In this document: positions 50,381-60,639 of the stretch, piece by piece
How the letters are laid out: each line of letters opens with the position of its first letter
How positions within the stretch are numbered: position 1 is the first letter of the stretch
From: Symsagittifera roscoffensis
Taxonomy: Eukaryota; Xenacoelomorpha; Acoela; Convolutidae
DNA length: 64,000 bases
NCBI RefSeq assembly: GCF_963678635.1
Contig: NW_026971373.1
Span: 62,001-126,000, forward strand
Reading direction: 5' to 3'
Position numbers and translations under genes: made by a program
The notes under the pieces: generated by a model
Seen by the model: the letters and a program-made list of their open reading frames with translations, nothing else
Database searches by the model: none
What the model was told of the DNA's origin: nothing

Positions 50381-50777
50381 TGGAACCAGATCTAAACTAT
50401 ATTTTTGTTATTGGTTATAAATTGGATATTTTATCATTATAAAATATTTAATATTAACCAATCATGATCCATCTAACTAACAACCCACTTAAATGTAAGT
50501 GCAGAGATTACTTGTAATTTCAGCACCAGAGAGATTTGAATTTGACTTAGAAATTAGTTACCTCTCCAAGAGACCTTCTAGCAATCGCAACAAGCCAGTA
50601 TACTCTAGATCTTTTGAGCCTAGCAGAGACTAGTTAAACATCCTGAGACTAGTAGATATAAGGGTAAGATTAGGATCGGTATTGGACTAAGAAGTTGCAC
50701 GAATCTATCCGGCCGAAAATAAGATAGCGTGACGAGCAGACTGTGTACCTCTATGAGTTACACTCGGTCCTAACTCA
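50381..50777 (+). mobile_element. 5' LTR of LTR1 copy 2
   Basis: Starts TGGAACCAGA and ends ACTCA. It contains ttataaaatattt and the stem gtgcagagat..atttcagcac. It is about 20 bp longer than its relatives owing to a local partial repeat (gagactagttaaacatcctgagactag at about 50625, given here as two words: agagactag and tgagactag). The primer-binding-like site follows at 50780 as tgatgcgacc, with one mismatch. Confidence 0.7.
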
Positions 50778-52000
50778 TCTGATGCGACCATAAGTCTCGA
50801 ACAAGACCTTAAAAAAACAAAATTAGTTTAGAACTAACAAGATAGATTAGAAGTAGACAACAAAAAACATTTCCGAAATATTACATGATAATATTTTAAT
50901 TCAAAATGTCTCAAAAGATCAGAGCCGCTATTCCGCACAATACTAGAACTACCAAGTATTGGAAAAAGATCTCGGACACAAGACGATCTACGACTACGAA
51001 GAAACTTACCATTAAGTTTCATGGTCGTACGGCGAAAGCCAGAACAAACTTCTATTTTTAGAATTTACTAGCAATGAATTTAGATTTTCATTTGCAAACA
51101 TAAAACCTTGAAGACAAATATTCAATGATTATTTCAGGCCCTATACAAAATTTGCTATTGTACAATAACGATTGATAAAAACAACTCAAATAGTTTCCTC
51201 CAAATCTGCAGTAAGAATCAAAAGGCTATCTGAAAAATAATTTATTGAAAATAAAATAAAAATTAGTCAACATGATCATAAATTGTTAGTATATATAAAT
51301 CATCGTGTCATCTCAGCTTCATCACCTAAACATCATAGCAATCATAAAACTACTAAAATTATCAAAAACTAAACTTTTCCATCAAATAAAACCTAAATTT
51401 ATTTTAAAAGGATTATCCTAAAACTAATCTAATCAAATCACGCTAACCATTCTAATTAGGCTAAACCGTGAAGAACTTCGGTTATTCATCCTTCACTTGA
51501 CTACTCCTCTTACCTGACCCAGGCTACATCTTGAATCTTAGGAAGTTTTAAAAAGTTTAAAATAGTACCTAACGAACTACTCGCGTTCTTATTATACCTC
51601 AACCTTGTGGATCGATTTACTATTCTCCAACCCTTGAACACAATCACTACCCCTAAGTAAGATTAAGTAAGTTAACGCCTTAACTTAGAAAAGTCACGAG
51701 AAAGTATCAGTCATTCTCCGGAATCGATATACTTTTCTCTCCAACCCTGAATACAAAGACCCAAGTTGGGCTAACCAAAAAATCGTAAGGACTAACAGTC
51801 TAGGATATTATATTCACTAACAAAAACCTTGCACCCTTCATCCTAAACTTTATGTCACTGAACAATTTAGGAAATAAACAAACAATCGTACTACACAATT
51901 GCGAAATAAAAAACGAAACATACGATCTCGTAATCACACCACACAAACAAACAATTGGATTTATTCGAATAAAAAAAAAACAAAAAAAAAACAAAAAAAA
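50778..52000 (+). mobile_element. Leader of LTR1 copy 2
   Basis: Collinear with 42184-43600, but lacking the segment with the cctcaaacgtc and tccttggatc hairpins that copy 1 and the 54252-55411 fragment keep (an internal deletion of several hundred bases near 51430). It retains gaagaacttcggtt, the actac..gcgttct block, and the ending in acaaacaatcgtac. An A-rich run lies at 51970-52005. Confidence 0.65.
50906..51061 (+). CDS. Small basic leader ORF (51 aa), unidentified
   Basis: ATG to TAG. Begins MSQKIRAAIPHN and is rich in Lys, Arg and Thr, with YWKKISDTRR and TTTKKLTIKF in the middle: strongly basic, nuclear-localisation-like, no transmembrane part. The start is the first ATG in frame, about 120 bases after the primer-binding-like site. 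The same reading frame is kept without gaps in the fragment at 54252-54403 and in the diverged 4.1-kb units (47 codons, YWKK, SD.RR, LT.KF and RTAK shared), while adjoining leader DNA has indels. This suggests past selection on a peptide. It could be the first exon of a gag-like protein or an upstream ORF. No family is recognised. Confidence 0.4.
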   Translation: MSQKIRAAIPHNTRTTKYWKKISDTRRSTTTKKLTIKFHGRTAKARTNFYF

Positions 52001-52049
52001 TTATAAGTAAACAAAGACAAATTATACGGAAAAGATTTTCAAAGCGAAG

Positions 52050-53518
52050 AATCAGAAGTCAGGAATTTAGATGCACTTTGCAAACTAAAAGAAACAGTAA
52101 ATAAAAACTACCCAGTTCACAACCAATTATATTTTTTTGATTCAGAAGCCACATCACATTCATCAAAACAAGGAAAAAGAAGAATAAAAAAGATATACAA
52201 AAACTCAACCAGTACGTTTATACAATTGGAACCAACCAATCAGACACATTGAACATTACGCACTGACAGTTATAAAACGAAAAAATGAGCCAAAGTCCAA
52301 GTGTTGAAAGTCCAGACGAAAACTCTGTTTTCCCTTTTATCATAATTTCACTCATTGAAGATAGAGGAAAAGACAATTTTGTACTAATTTAATTGCAAAT
52401 GTATTTGAACAAGGAGTTAGCCCATGTAAAGCAGAGTTCCCAGAAGTAAAAATCAAAAGACAAATTATTGATGATTATTTGAAAGGAATATGTAATCTAA
52501 CACAACCATATGAAATCTACACCATAGAACTCAGCACAGAAAGTAGATATCATAGCAAACATGTTATTCAAACAGACGATGTCGCCATAGAATTTTCAAA
52601 AATATTCACAGAATACATTAAACATATACAACACCAAAGTTCACAGGAAGCAAACTCAATAATCACCAACGATCTTTTTTCACTAACATATAGTTGTGTA
52701 TCTATACTAGAACATATAGGAACTGACAGTACATCACCAGTACAAACATCAAGACACACAAAAGTAAGAAATGAATTGCCGCATTTTCAACATTTTTAAA
52801 CACAATCCGTGAAAATTTTACAAGCAATGAAATTTCACAAAATATTGAACACGATTTACAAAAAATCTTAGCATGGTTCATAATTGATTATTTTGCACAT
52901 AATATTGATTTAATTGCACAAGCAAGAAAAAATTTCAGACCTCAAAGTACCAATGACGACACTGTCATTGCAGAACAATCAGACTATATTTGGGATCCTG
53001 AATGGTCTCATCCATTATTTCTGAACATACCAATAAACATCTCAAATCAAGCAATCAGTACAATTTCTATTCACCAAGACTATGTAAAGGTATTTCCACT
53101 TACAATAGATGCAACACCTTTGAACTATAATTCATTTTTACTTGATAGAAGACAAAATAATAGCTTAAATTCAACCCTTGTACAACAAGAAAATTTGAAT
53201 GAAACTAGAAATCTTACACAACAAGATTTTCAAACACCATCACATTTCGTAAATGAAGAGGTAGTTGAAACAATAGTAACAACTACACAACAAAGTATTT
53301 CACCAATACAACCAAACCTTACAACACCAAAAACGAAAAATCAAACATTACCGAAGTAACCTTACAATCTACATTTAAACCATCGGTTGCTCCAATATGG
53401 TCACGTATGGATTATCAAACATATAGACCTATGACAAAAGCAACACACAGACAAAGAAAATTTACTAGAAGTAATTTCGCAGAACACAATTATAATTATT
53501 TAAATTCATCGAAAACAA
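52050..53518 (+). pseudogene. Degenerate unidentified protein of LTR1 copy 2
   Basis: AT-rich plus-strand coding remains. The main open piece is 52479-52799 (106 aa, with Cys, His and Tyr residues and alternating polar/hydrophobic helices); others are 53120-53359 (Asn/Gln/Thr-rich, disordered) and 53407-53518. Frames change near 52800, so the gene is frameshifted. No motif for protease, polymerase or integrase is seen. Its position after the leader fits a structural protein of the element. It is cut off abruptly at 53519/53520, where GC-rich DNA of another element begins. I do not recognise the family. Confidence 0.35.
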
Positions 53519-53519
53519 C

Positions 53520-54250
53520 TCATTTTGGATCAGTTTTCCTTGTCAAGGGCACGAGGCGATTGGTGAGTGGTTCCGGCGCATTGTCTCTCACTCTACCGCA
53601 TTCAGTCGAACTGGTCCGATCCAGTGAGTCGGTTGTCCTCAATTCTTGCTCCACTTCTCTTATCCGTGTCTGAAACACGTTGGTTCTCCAGCGTCTCCCT
53701 TGCTGGGCGTTGAAGTGTATCCCATCTCTGGTGAGCGCGAGATGATCAATCATACGCAGCATGTTCTCAAGATCCATGAGTCTTAGCTTGCTGGGATTAT
53801 TTCTCACCAGACTGCGGGTCATCTCATTCCATATTCTCGAACTTCTTCTTCCACTCGTCTCTTCCTCGCGCTATTGCCCTGTACTCCTCCAGCTTGGCGT
53901 ACAGCTCCCTCTAATCTTTTTCATTCTTCTCCAATGTCTCAATCGTCTCCGAGGTCTGGATCTCTATCTCATTCATCTTCATTCTCTTCAAGGGAGTAGC
54001 AGCCGTTGTATACTCTGCTGAGTGGGATGGGCCCGGCCCATCACGTAGTCTATTTGCTCCGACGAGCGGCTGCACTGGTTGAACAGGTAGGGGCATCTCA
54101 CCTAGCCGGGGATCCCTCTGCTCGCCTAGTCCCGGCTGACCAGCCAAGTCGTGGCCAGACATGTTTCCTCGCCGCCATCTCATCAGTCAGTTTCGGCCTC
54201 TCTCCGAAGGCCAGCATCAACACTTCGTCAGTGGGGCGGTTCCCTCTACG
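53520..54250 (-). pseudogene. SGNH-type ORF, internally deleted copy
   Basis: In minus-strand sense, the N-terminal part (54250 to about 53836) is almost identical to 56598-56185, and then, without the middle, a C-terminal part (53822-53520) follows. That part contains DGIHFNAQQG, which matches the Asp-x-x-His block V of SGNH/GDSL esterases, and then a charged helix. The catalytic Ser and oxyanion blocks are missing here but are seen in the longer copy. Frames are interrupted, and the ORF is bounded on both sides by LTR1 DNA. Confidence 0.55.
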
Positions 54251-54251
54251 A

Positions 54252-54403
54252 CTCAAAAGATCAGAGCCACTATTCCGCTCAATACTAAAACTACCAAGTA
54301 TTGGAAGAAGATCTCCGACACAAGACGATCTACGACTACGAAGAAACTTACCATTAAGTTTCATGGTCGTACGGCGAAAGCCAGAACAAACTTTTATATT
54401 TAG
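54252..54403 (+). pseudogene. 5'-truncated small basic leader ORF
   Basis: The frame continues as QKIRATIPLN...YWKKISDTRR...NFYI and stops at 54403. It lacks its own ATG because the fragment starts inside the ORF. Compared with 50906-51061 it has a few substitutions and no indel. Confidence 0.4.
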
Positions 54404-55411
54404 AATTTACTAGCAATGAATTTAGATTTTCATTTGCAAACATAAAACCTTGAAGACAAATATTCAATGATTATTTCAGGCCCTATACAAAATTTGCTAT
54501 TGTACAATAACGATTGATAAAAACAACTCAAATAGTTTCCTCCAAATCTGCAGTAAGAATCAAAAAGCTATCTGAAAAATAATTTATTGAAAATAAAATA
54601 AAAATTAGTCAACATGATCATAAATTGTTAGTATATATAAATCATCGTGTCATCTCAGCTTCATCACTTAAACATCATAGCAATCATAAAACTACTAAAA
54701 TTATCAAAAACTAAACTTTTCCATCAAATAAAACCTAAAATTATTTTAAAAGGATTATCCTAAAATTAATCTATGTTTCACTTGAATTTCTCTACACCTT
54801 GAATATAGGTCAACAAGGTTTTCCTTGGATCTCTTAAAATATCTAACTTAATTCATTTTATACCATTAAAATTTATACCTGATCATCAAGGCCTATCCTT
54901 GGATCAAATAGAGCAGTTTTGTTCTCCGCCACTCTATTAATAAAGTGTCTAACGACCTCAAACGTCGATTCACTATCCAACACTTTTCAAGACCCAGGAC
55001 TAATAGAATTTTTTCAAATCACTCTAACCATTCTAATTAGGCTAAACCGTGAAGAACTTCGGTTATTCATCCTTCACTTGACTACCCCTCTTACCTGACC
55101 CAGGCTAAATCTTAAATCTTAGTAAGTTTAAAAAAGTTTAAAATAGTACCTAACGAACTACTCGCGTTCTTATTATACCTGAACCTTGTGGATCGATTTA
55201 CTATTCTCCAACCATTGAACACAATCACTACCCCTAAGTAAGATTAAGTAAGTTAACGCCTTAACTTGAAAAAGTCACGAGAAAGTAACAGTCATTCTCC
55301 GGAATCGATATACTTTATTCTCCAACCCTGAAAACAAAGACCCAAGTTGGGCTAACCAAAAATCGTAAGGACTAACAGTCTAGGATATTATATTCACTAA
55401 TAAAAACCTTG
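54252..55411 (+). mobile_element. LTR1 leader fragment between SGNH copies
   Basis: Begins abruptly at tcaaaagatcagagcc, inside the small basic ORF, and ends at aaaaaccttg. It is collinear with 50909-51838, but it keeps the hairpin block (caacaaggttttccttgg, catcaaggcctatccttgg and aacgacctcaaacgtcg) that copy 2 lost. No LTR is attached. Confidence 0.7.
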
Positions 55412-56747
55412 GGGTTACAGGGATCTTTGAAACTTCATTGGTCCCGAGCATTATCATCAACGTGTATAGGTGATCCTCGCCCTGGAACTTCATCATATTG
55501 ATGGCCTGAGCCACTGAGGCCCCTCCAAAAGATAGAAAAGTGGTCTGACCATTGACAAAGATCACGTTCAGATCCCTCACTAAACTATCTTCAACGACCA
55601 AATGACGACTCCCTAGGGGAATTGCCTGGTTGCTTATGGCAGGGTTCCAGTCCATGCCATTCAGACAAGCTCGAGGATGTTCCGCGGCTACTTGCACGAA
55701 CAGTTTACATACCGTTAGGTTCTTCCTGATGTCCACTAGGCGAGATTTCTGAGTCGTTCCGCCATGAGTAGTTCCCGTTGGTACTATGGCTCAAGCTATT
55801 CGCTCCGAGCTTTTCGAGGAATGATCAAGGAGTTGGGAAGGGACGACCCTACCCAACGTCCCGCCAGTGGACCTGTTGATCTCATTCATCGCTGCTCTGG
55901 CCACCTGATTGAATGACTCTTGAAACTGAGGAGCCAAATCGGTGTCTGAAGGATCCGGTATCGTATTCATTCTCCCGGTTCGGAGCAGACTCTGTTGTCA
56001 GCTGAGGAGCCCCGGACTCTCTCGGAGCGCACAGCTCCTGTGTGTTTGACTTGGGACGTGTGTCCCTGGATCCATCCGAGGAGTTAATCGTCGCTAAAAC
56101 CTCCGGAGACACGTGGCTCACTCTCGCCATATATAACTCTTTAAGGTGTTTTATCTCTTCTTCATTGAAGGCTATTTGCATATCCTCGAACTTCTTCTTC
56201 CACTCGTCTCTTCCTCGCGCTATTGCCCTGTTTTCCTCCAGCTTGGCGTACAGCTCCCTCTAATCTTTTTCATTCTTCTCCAATGTCTCAATCGTCTCCG
56301 AGGTCTGGATCTCTATCTCATTCATCTTCATTCTCTTCAAGGGAGTAGCAGCCGTTGTATACTCTGCTGAGTGGGATGGGCCCGGCCCATCACGTAGTCT
56401 ATTTGCTCCGACGAGCGGCTGCACTGGTTGAACAGGTAGGGGCATCTCACCTAGCCGGGGATCCCTCTGCTCGCCTAGTCCCGGCTGACCAGCCAAGTCG
56501 TGGCCAGACATGTTTCCTCGCCGCCATCTCATCAGTCAGTTTCGGCCTCTCTCCGAAGGCCAGCATCAACACTTCGTCAGTGGGGCGGTTCCCTCTACCC
56601 TCTCGTCCTAACGCATTGAGGAGCGCGACCACAAACATCGCCAGTCCCGGGTCATCTTGTGCAGAATCAGAGTCAATCAGCCGCTGGTAATATCTCGTCC
56701 AGAGTCGCTCCTAGACTCGCTGAGACAAACTCCATTAAGTCATTCAT
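55412..56747 (-). pseudogene. SGNH/GDSL-esterase-like ORF with coiled coil
   Basis: Minus-strand ORF starting at ATG 56747 (MNDLMEFVSASL). Frameshifts break it near 56690 and again further in, and a TAG at 56260-56262 interrupts it. Order: a conserved-looking N-terminus (GNRPTDEVLMLAFGERP), a Pro/Gly-rich segment, a charged coiled coil (LYAKLEE..RGRDEWKKKFE), a Ser-rich linker, then EDSLVRDL, GGASV and GTNEVS. These match SGNH blocks I (GDS, here EDS), II (Gly) and III (GxND, here GTNE). The ORF is cut at 55412 before the catalytic DxxH block, which survives in the shorter copy at 53520-53822. Esterase-like domains are known in ORF1-type proteins of some retroelements; here it would be a structural/ORF1-like protein (inference). 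Confidence 0.55.
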
Positions 56748-57218
56748 GTGTCATTCATCGTTCGATCGTTTGTATCTTGTCGTCGTGTTCTTATGATTCT
56801 TCAAAGTCAATAAACAAAATTGGATCAATAAGATTTAAAAAGCAAGTCACGACTTAAAACCATCATTTCATGCCATCCCAGTTCCAGGATAAAACATCAT
56901 TCATATCTTTTTAAAACCGATCAATTGAAATTCTCTTTTGTTGTTGACTTAAAAACTAGCACCAAGGTGAATCGTCCACCTGCGATCTTATCAAGATAAC
57001 ACATATGAGCGGAGCGCTGTCAACTTTCGTACCTGGAGTGTTCCAGGTTTTCATGACATGAACATCACATAAAATATACCCTAAAAATAACATAACAAAT
57101 AAACATCACATAGTCACACTATTACATCTAAACATAATCCCTAGTAGCATACTTAAAACTTAACCCTAATGCCTATAAAGTGAACTTATTAAAAACCATT
57201 TATCGCTGAATGCAACTC
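56748..57218. other. Spacer between macro-like and SGNH-like ORFs
   Basis: AT-richer than the flanking ORFs and without a reading frame. It contains the palindrome cctggaacactccagg at about 57040 and the related ttccaggat at about 56882. It could hold a terminal repeat, promoter or untranslated region of the gypsy-type element, but no repeated terminal sequence could be paired within the window. Confidence 0.35.
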
Positions 57219-57700
57219 CTAGCATATGCTCAGATAGTACTTTTTATGTAAGTAAACCACTTTGTCAAATTCCGAAAATATCACGTGTACAAGGGCATAC
57301 AACTCTCTCGGATGTAGCTTTCACCTATTGGGATCATAGACTGGTAACGAGAGAGAGGTCACTCCTCTTTCAACCAGAAAATCCCTAATTCGAGTCAAGG
57401 CCAACACCAAGCCCTCTGGATTCACGTGATGCTTATCAGTGGCCTTAGTAACCAGGAAACACAAACATCCTGGTCAAGGGGAAGCGGTATCATCTCTCCC
57501 ACACCAAGGCTCTGTTTCCATAAAAACTCGATATTCTTATACTCTCTTTTAAAGTCAGCCGCTAGTGCTGCTTTGAAGCTTACATCCGCAGTTATCGCTA
57601 TAGCGCATGTACGTTCCGTGAGTATGAAGCCGCTGTCCGTTATGACGACATTGTGTGAATAATGGTTCGCTAGGTCAAAAATAGATTCAAAAATTTATCC
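57219..57700 (-). pseudogene. Macro-domain-like segment (C-terminal to gypsy pol)
   Basis: The minus-strand frame open from about 57692 to 57429 contains ERTCAIAITADVSFKAALA then ADFKREY. This fits the macro-domain signature in which an Asp-x-x-(hydrophobic)-(small)-x-Gly/Ala-hydrophobic-Ala run precedes F-K-x-x-(Y/F). After a frame change near 57430 it continues with HVNPEGLVLALTRIRDFL, SLSLPVYDP and HKKYYLSI, ending at TAG 57219-57221, and matching the later helix, strand (slslP) and last strand of the fold. Macro domains bind ADP-ribose or related groups. Here the Gly-rich loop is partly changed (KAALAA in place of xxGIA), so binding would be uncertain even without the frameshift. It lies just after the acidic segment 57714-58181 with one frame change, so it was probably the C-terminus of the same polyprotein. 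Confidence 0.5.
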
Positions 57701-57713
57701 AAAAGGTGGTTTT

Positions 57714-58181
57714 TTAGCGTTCTCGCCCTCTGTCTCCAGTTTCCCTTGCCGATTTTGATTTTTTAATGATCAAATTTTCGGTGTGGGTGAGTCCTACTCC
57801 CACTCCCCGGACAAAAATATCCATCGACGTCCCCGTCGATTGCCCAAAATCGAGCAGACCGAGGTTGGATTCCGGAGAGCGTAGAGGACCATCTGGAGCG
57901 ACCCAGTTGGACTCGGTATTGTCATGGCTGATGTATTTGATGCCGTCTTTATCGACATCCTGAATCGTCAAGATTGTTTCTATAGGATCTGCTGGCAGAT
58001 CATGGAGCCATTCTAACACTCGCAAATTCGTTAATTCTTGCTCATGAGTCTGCTCCGCCTCTGGTTCGAACTCTACTTCTGGTTCGGAGCGATCGTCGAT
58101 CCAATCCTGATCCAAGTCATTGACTAAGTTGATCTCTTGTGGCACCGCTACCTCATCTAGTCCCACCAGCGAGTCCATCAC
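57714..58181 (-). pseudogene. Acidic C-terminal segment of gypsy polyprotein
   Basis: A 155-aa frame, strongly acidic at the start (LDQDWIDDRSEPEVEFEPE), then an ordered part with WLHDLPADPIETI and a Gly-rich end. I do not recognise a domain. In sense direction it sits between the integrase C-terminus (about 58300) and the macro-like segment, so it is probably a linker of the same polyprotein. It ends by frameshift at CGC TAA. Confidence 0.5.
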
Positions 58182-58299
58182 ATCGCTTAAAACTATTCTG
58201 TCTATGACGAAATCCTCGCCATAAGGGTTGTATTTTTTTTGTTCCTTCCTTTCTTGCCCTGCAGTGCCTCCATGGTGGAAAGAAGACCAGGCTGTACTC

Positions 58300-59290
58300 C
58301 TTTGACAATTTTAGTTTGTTGTGGGTAGTCTTTTTAGTTTGTTCTGGGAAGTTCTGTTATTTTGAATGGAACACGCCATTTTTTCAGTATTTTTTTGGTT
58401 CCTTTTGGTGGAACTACTTCCTGGAACACCCAGACATAATAGCCAACCGAGTAGGTTTTGCATCTGCAGTCATTTTATCAAATCTCCTTTTTTTCTGATT
58501 TGCGTCTGTTGCATGTTCCTCCTGCATATTTCCTTGAGACCCTGCTGCCTTTCAATAACATCATGCACGCAGGTTTGCGGTGCTGTTTTCCTTCTTCGTA
58601 CTCAGGGTAGAATAATGTTAACGAAAGAGCTTTTTCGTGACCAGTTAGCATCATGTGCGGACTTATTTCCGTGTTGGAATGTTCTATGCTGATGTGAGCG
58701 CCCATCACCTGTGGCAAGTGTCTATCCCAGTCATCCATGTAGCGTGAGCAATAAACTCTTAACATGGACACCAACGTGCGGTTTTGCCTTTCAACAAGGC
58801 CATTCGTTTGTGAGTGATAATTGGTCGAGTGGGCCTGTGCCACGTGCGACTTCTTCATTAACTCCTTCGTGAGATCATCCACGATAGCTTTGCCATTGTC
58901 TGATTCGAATGTGATGGGGCAGCCGTGCCTCGCTATCAGCACATTTATTAGGTGATCGCACTTTTCTTCCGCTGATCCTGTCATGCAGGGGGCTGCCTCT
59001 GCATATTTCGTGAAATGATTGATCATTACCAGCACTTGATTGTAGCCTGTGGCTGTAATGCATGTCTTCTGATGATCAATTTGCACAACTTCGTTGAACC
59101 CCGATGACTCTATTGACTGAAAGGGGAACCTCAGTTTCCTGGGGTCTTTCGCTTGTTGAGACGACAAGCATGCAGCGGTCCACTTTTCACAAGCCTTCTT
59201 CGAACCAGGCCATTCGAATCGTTTCTCTATCCTGTTGTACACTCTGTCCACGCCTTGATGAACCATCTGATAAGGAACGAAACCGCACTA
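58300..59290 (-). pseudogene. Ty3/gypsy integrase
   Basis: The main frame 59266-58478 (262 aa) begins in the zinc-binding region (MVHQGVDRVYNRIEKRFEWP, then CEKWTAAC) and contains the rve core. The catalytic triad is visible: Asp64 (VVQIDH), Asp123 (FESDNGKA) and Glu159 (NGLVERQN), with 35 residues between the second Asp and Glu, as in D,D-35-E integrases. The last zinc-site Cys is probably replaced by Ser (ACLSSQQAK). After PEYEEGK the frame is out of register. The C-terminal segment with VWVFQEVVPP and KKILKKWR is found in another frame at about 58480-58340. It joins retroelement DNA to the host genome (family knowledge). It is inactive because of frameshifts. Confidence 0.85.
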
Positions 59291-59740
59291 TTCAATTATT
59301 TTTGTAAGGGATTTTGTCCTCTTCCTTGCAGGCAACGATTCCGTCTTTGTTCAGGTACAACAAATTTTTTCTCTTCTTATAGAACTGCTTCAAGATCTTA
59401 TAGCTGTCTTCCTCTAAACATCCTTCGTCGGGTGCTCCGTTCTTGATCCATCTCCTCAGATTGCTTGTCATTCAATCATTTCTTTGAGCCCTTAGGAGAT
59501 TCGACAGCCGGTATCTGGCTTCCAGATACGTCTTTACTACGTTCAATTGCCACTTATTATCTCCGGGGCATAGGAATCATCCATCAACTTGACACACCAT
59601 ATCTTCTTCAAAGGTGTTGCTTCCTGGACAGATGGCTCCAGATTGGTACGGACGTACCATGTGGTAGTAATCTGGTTGGGCGTTTCGACACTGCTATCAG
59701 TTCAAGCTCATCTGCGGCATTATCCACTACAGTGCCCTCC
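59291..59740 (-). pseudogene. Broken linker between acidic repeat region and integrase
   Basis: No long minus-strand frame. Short readable pieces (DEEGTVVDNAADEL after 59741, and RKNLLYLNKDGIV before the integrase zinc region) are consistent with decayed polyprotein sequence. The plus-strand frames here are antisense shadows. Confidence 0.4.
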
Positions 59741-60304
59741 TCATCGGAGGTATACCGTCTCTGTCCGTGTCCTATGCATTTCCCGGTCCAAACTGCGCTG
59801 TTTCCCTTTCACCAACAAGGAATGAATCGAAATCTCCGAAAAATCAAAAGTGGAAGTAGTTTCCGATGTGTTCTCCCAGGACTCAGACCTCGAGTCATCA
59901 CTCGAGCCGATGGATTCCAGATCATTATGATCCAATCTGTCTGTGATGTTTCTCGACTCCCTGGACAAAACTCTGTCCCTCGGTTGCTTTGAATCCGGCT
60001 TCCCGGACAGCATTCTGTCCCTCGGCTGTCCCAGCATTGTCTCCCCGGACAAGTCATCCTGTCCGGGCCCGAAAGTGCCTGACTCCCCGGACAGTGTCTC
60101 GTCCCCGGATGAACAATGCGAGCTCGGCTCGTATTCATCCCTTGCGTCCGTAAAATTTACTTTTCTCGTGAAGCTGGATTTCGACTTGACCTTGACTTCT
60201 TCAGTGCCTGAACATGGGTCGATGTCCGATGTTCTGTGAACGAAGTCCTCAACAAGACATCCTTCGGCAATTAGTTCACCGGCTGGTTCACTATCGACCG
60301 GCAA
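59741..60304 (-). pseudogene. Acidic Ser/Gly-repeat linker of gypsy polyprotein
   Basis: A 187-aa frame, acidic and Ser-rich. A short motif LSGE/LSGK followed by QPRDR recurs (LSGESGTFGPG, LSGETMLGQPRDR, LSGKPDSKQPRDR and LSRES), created by a DNA minisatellite built on ccccggacag. No catalytic motif. It lies between RNase H and integrase, where gypsy polyproteins have a variable connection region. It is probably disordered. Confidence 0.55.
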
Positions 60305-60639
60305 TCCCGTTCAACATCACGACTGAAAATGGTCACTGGCCTCTTTTCTGTTCTCTCAGTGACGGTCAACCCCTGCATGGTTTCCATCCACTCACGATCA
60401 TGCCTATCCACGTCTCTTTCTAGCAAGTGACGGAGCTTCCCCATGACGTCCGCACCACGTTCACTGTCCTATTTGGCAGGGCAATGCTGTTTATACCCAG
60501 CCTGGTAAGCTCTTGCTGTACCAGATTGAATCGCACTAGCAGATCCAACGGGACAGGATCACCCCCGGCCAACACCTTTATTTCAGCGGCAGTCTTCAAT
60601 TTCTGCTTGATTTGCCTGCTTATCTTTTAGTCGCTCATA

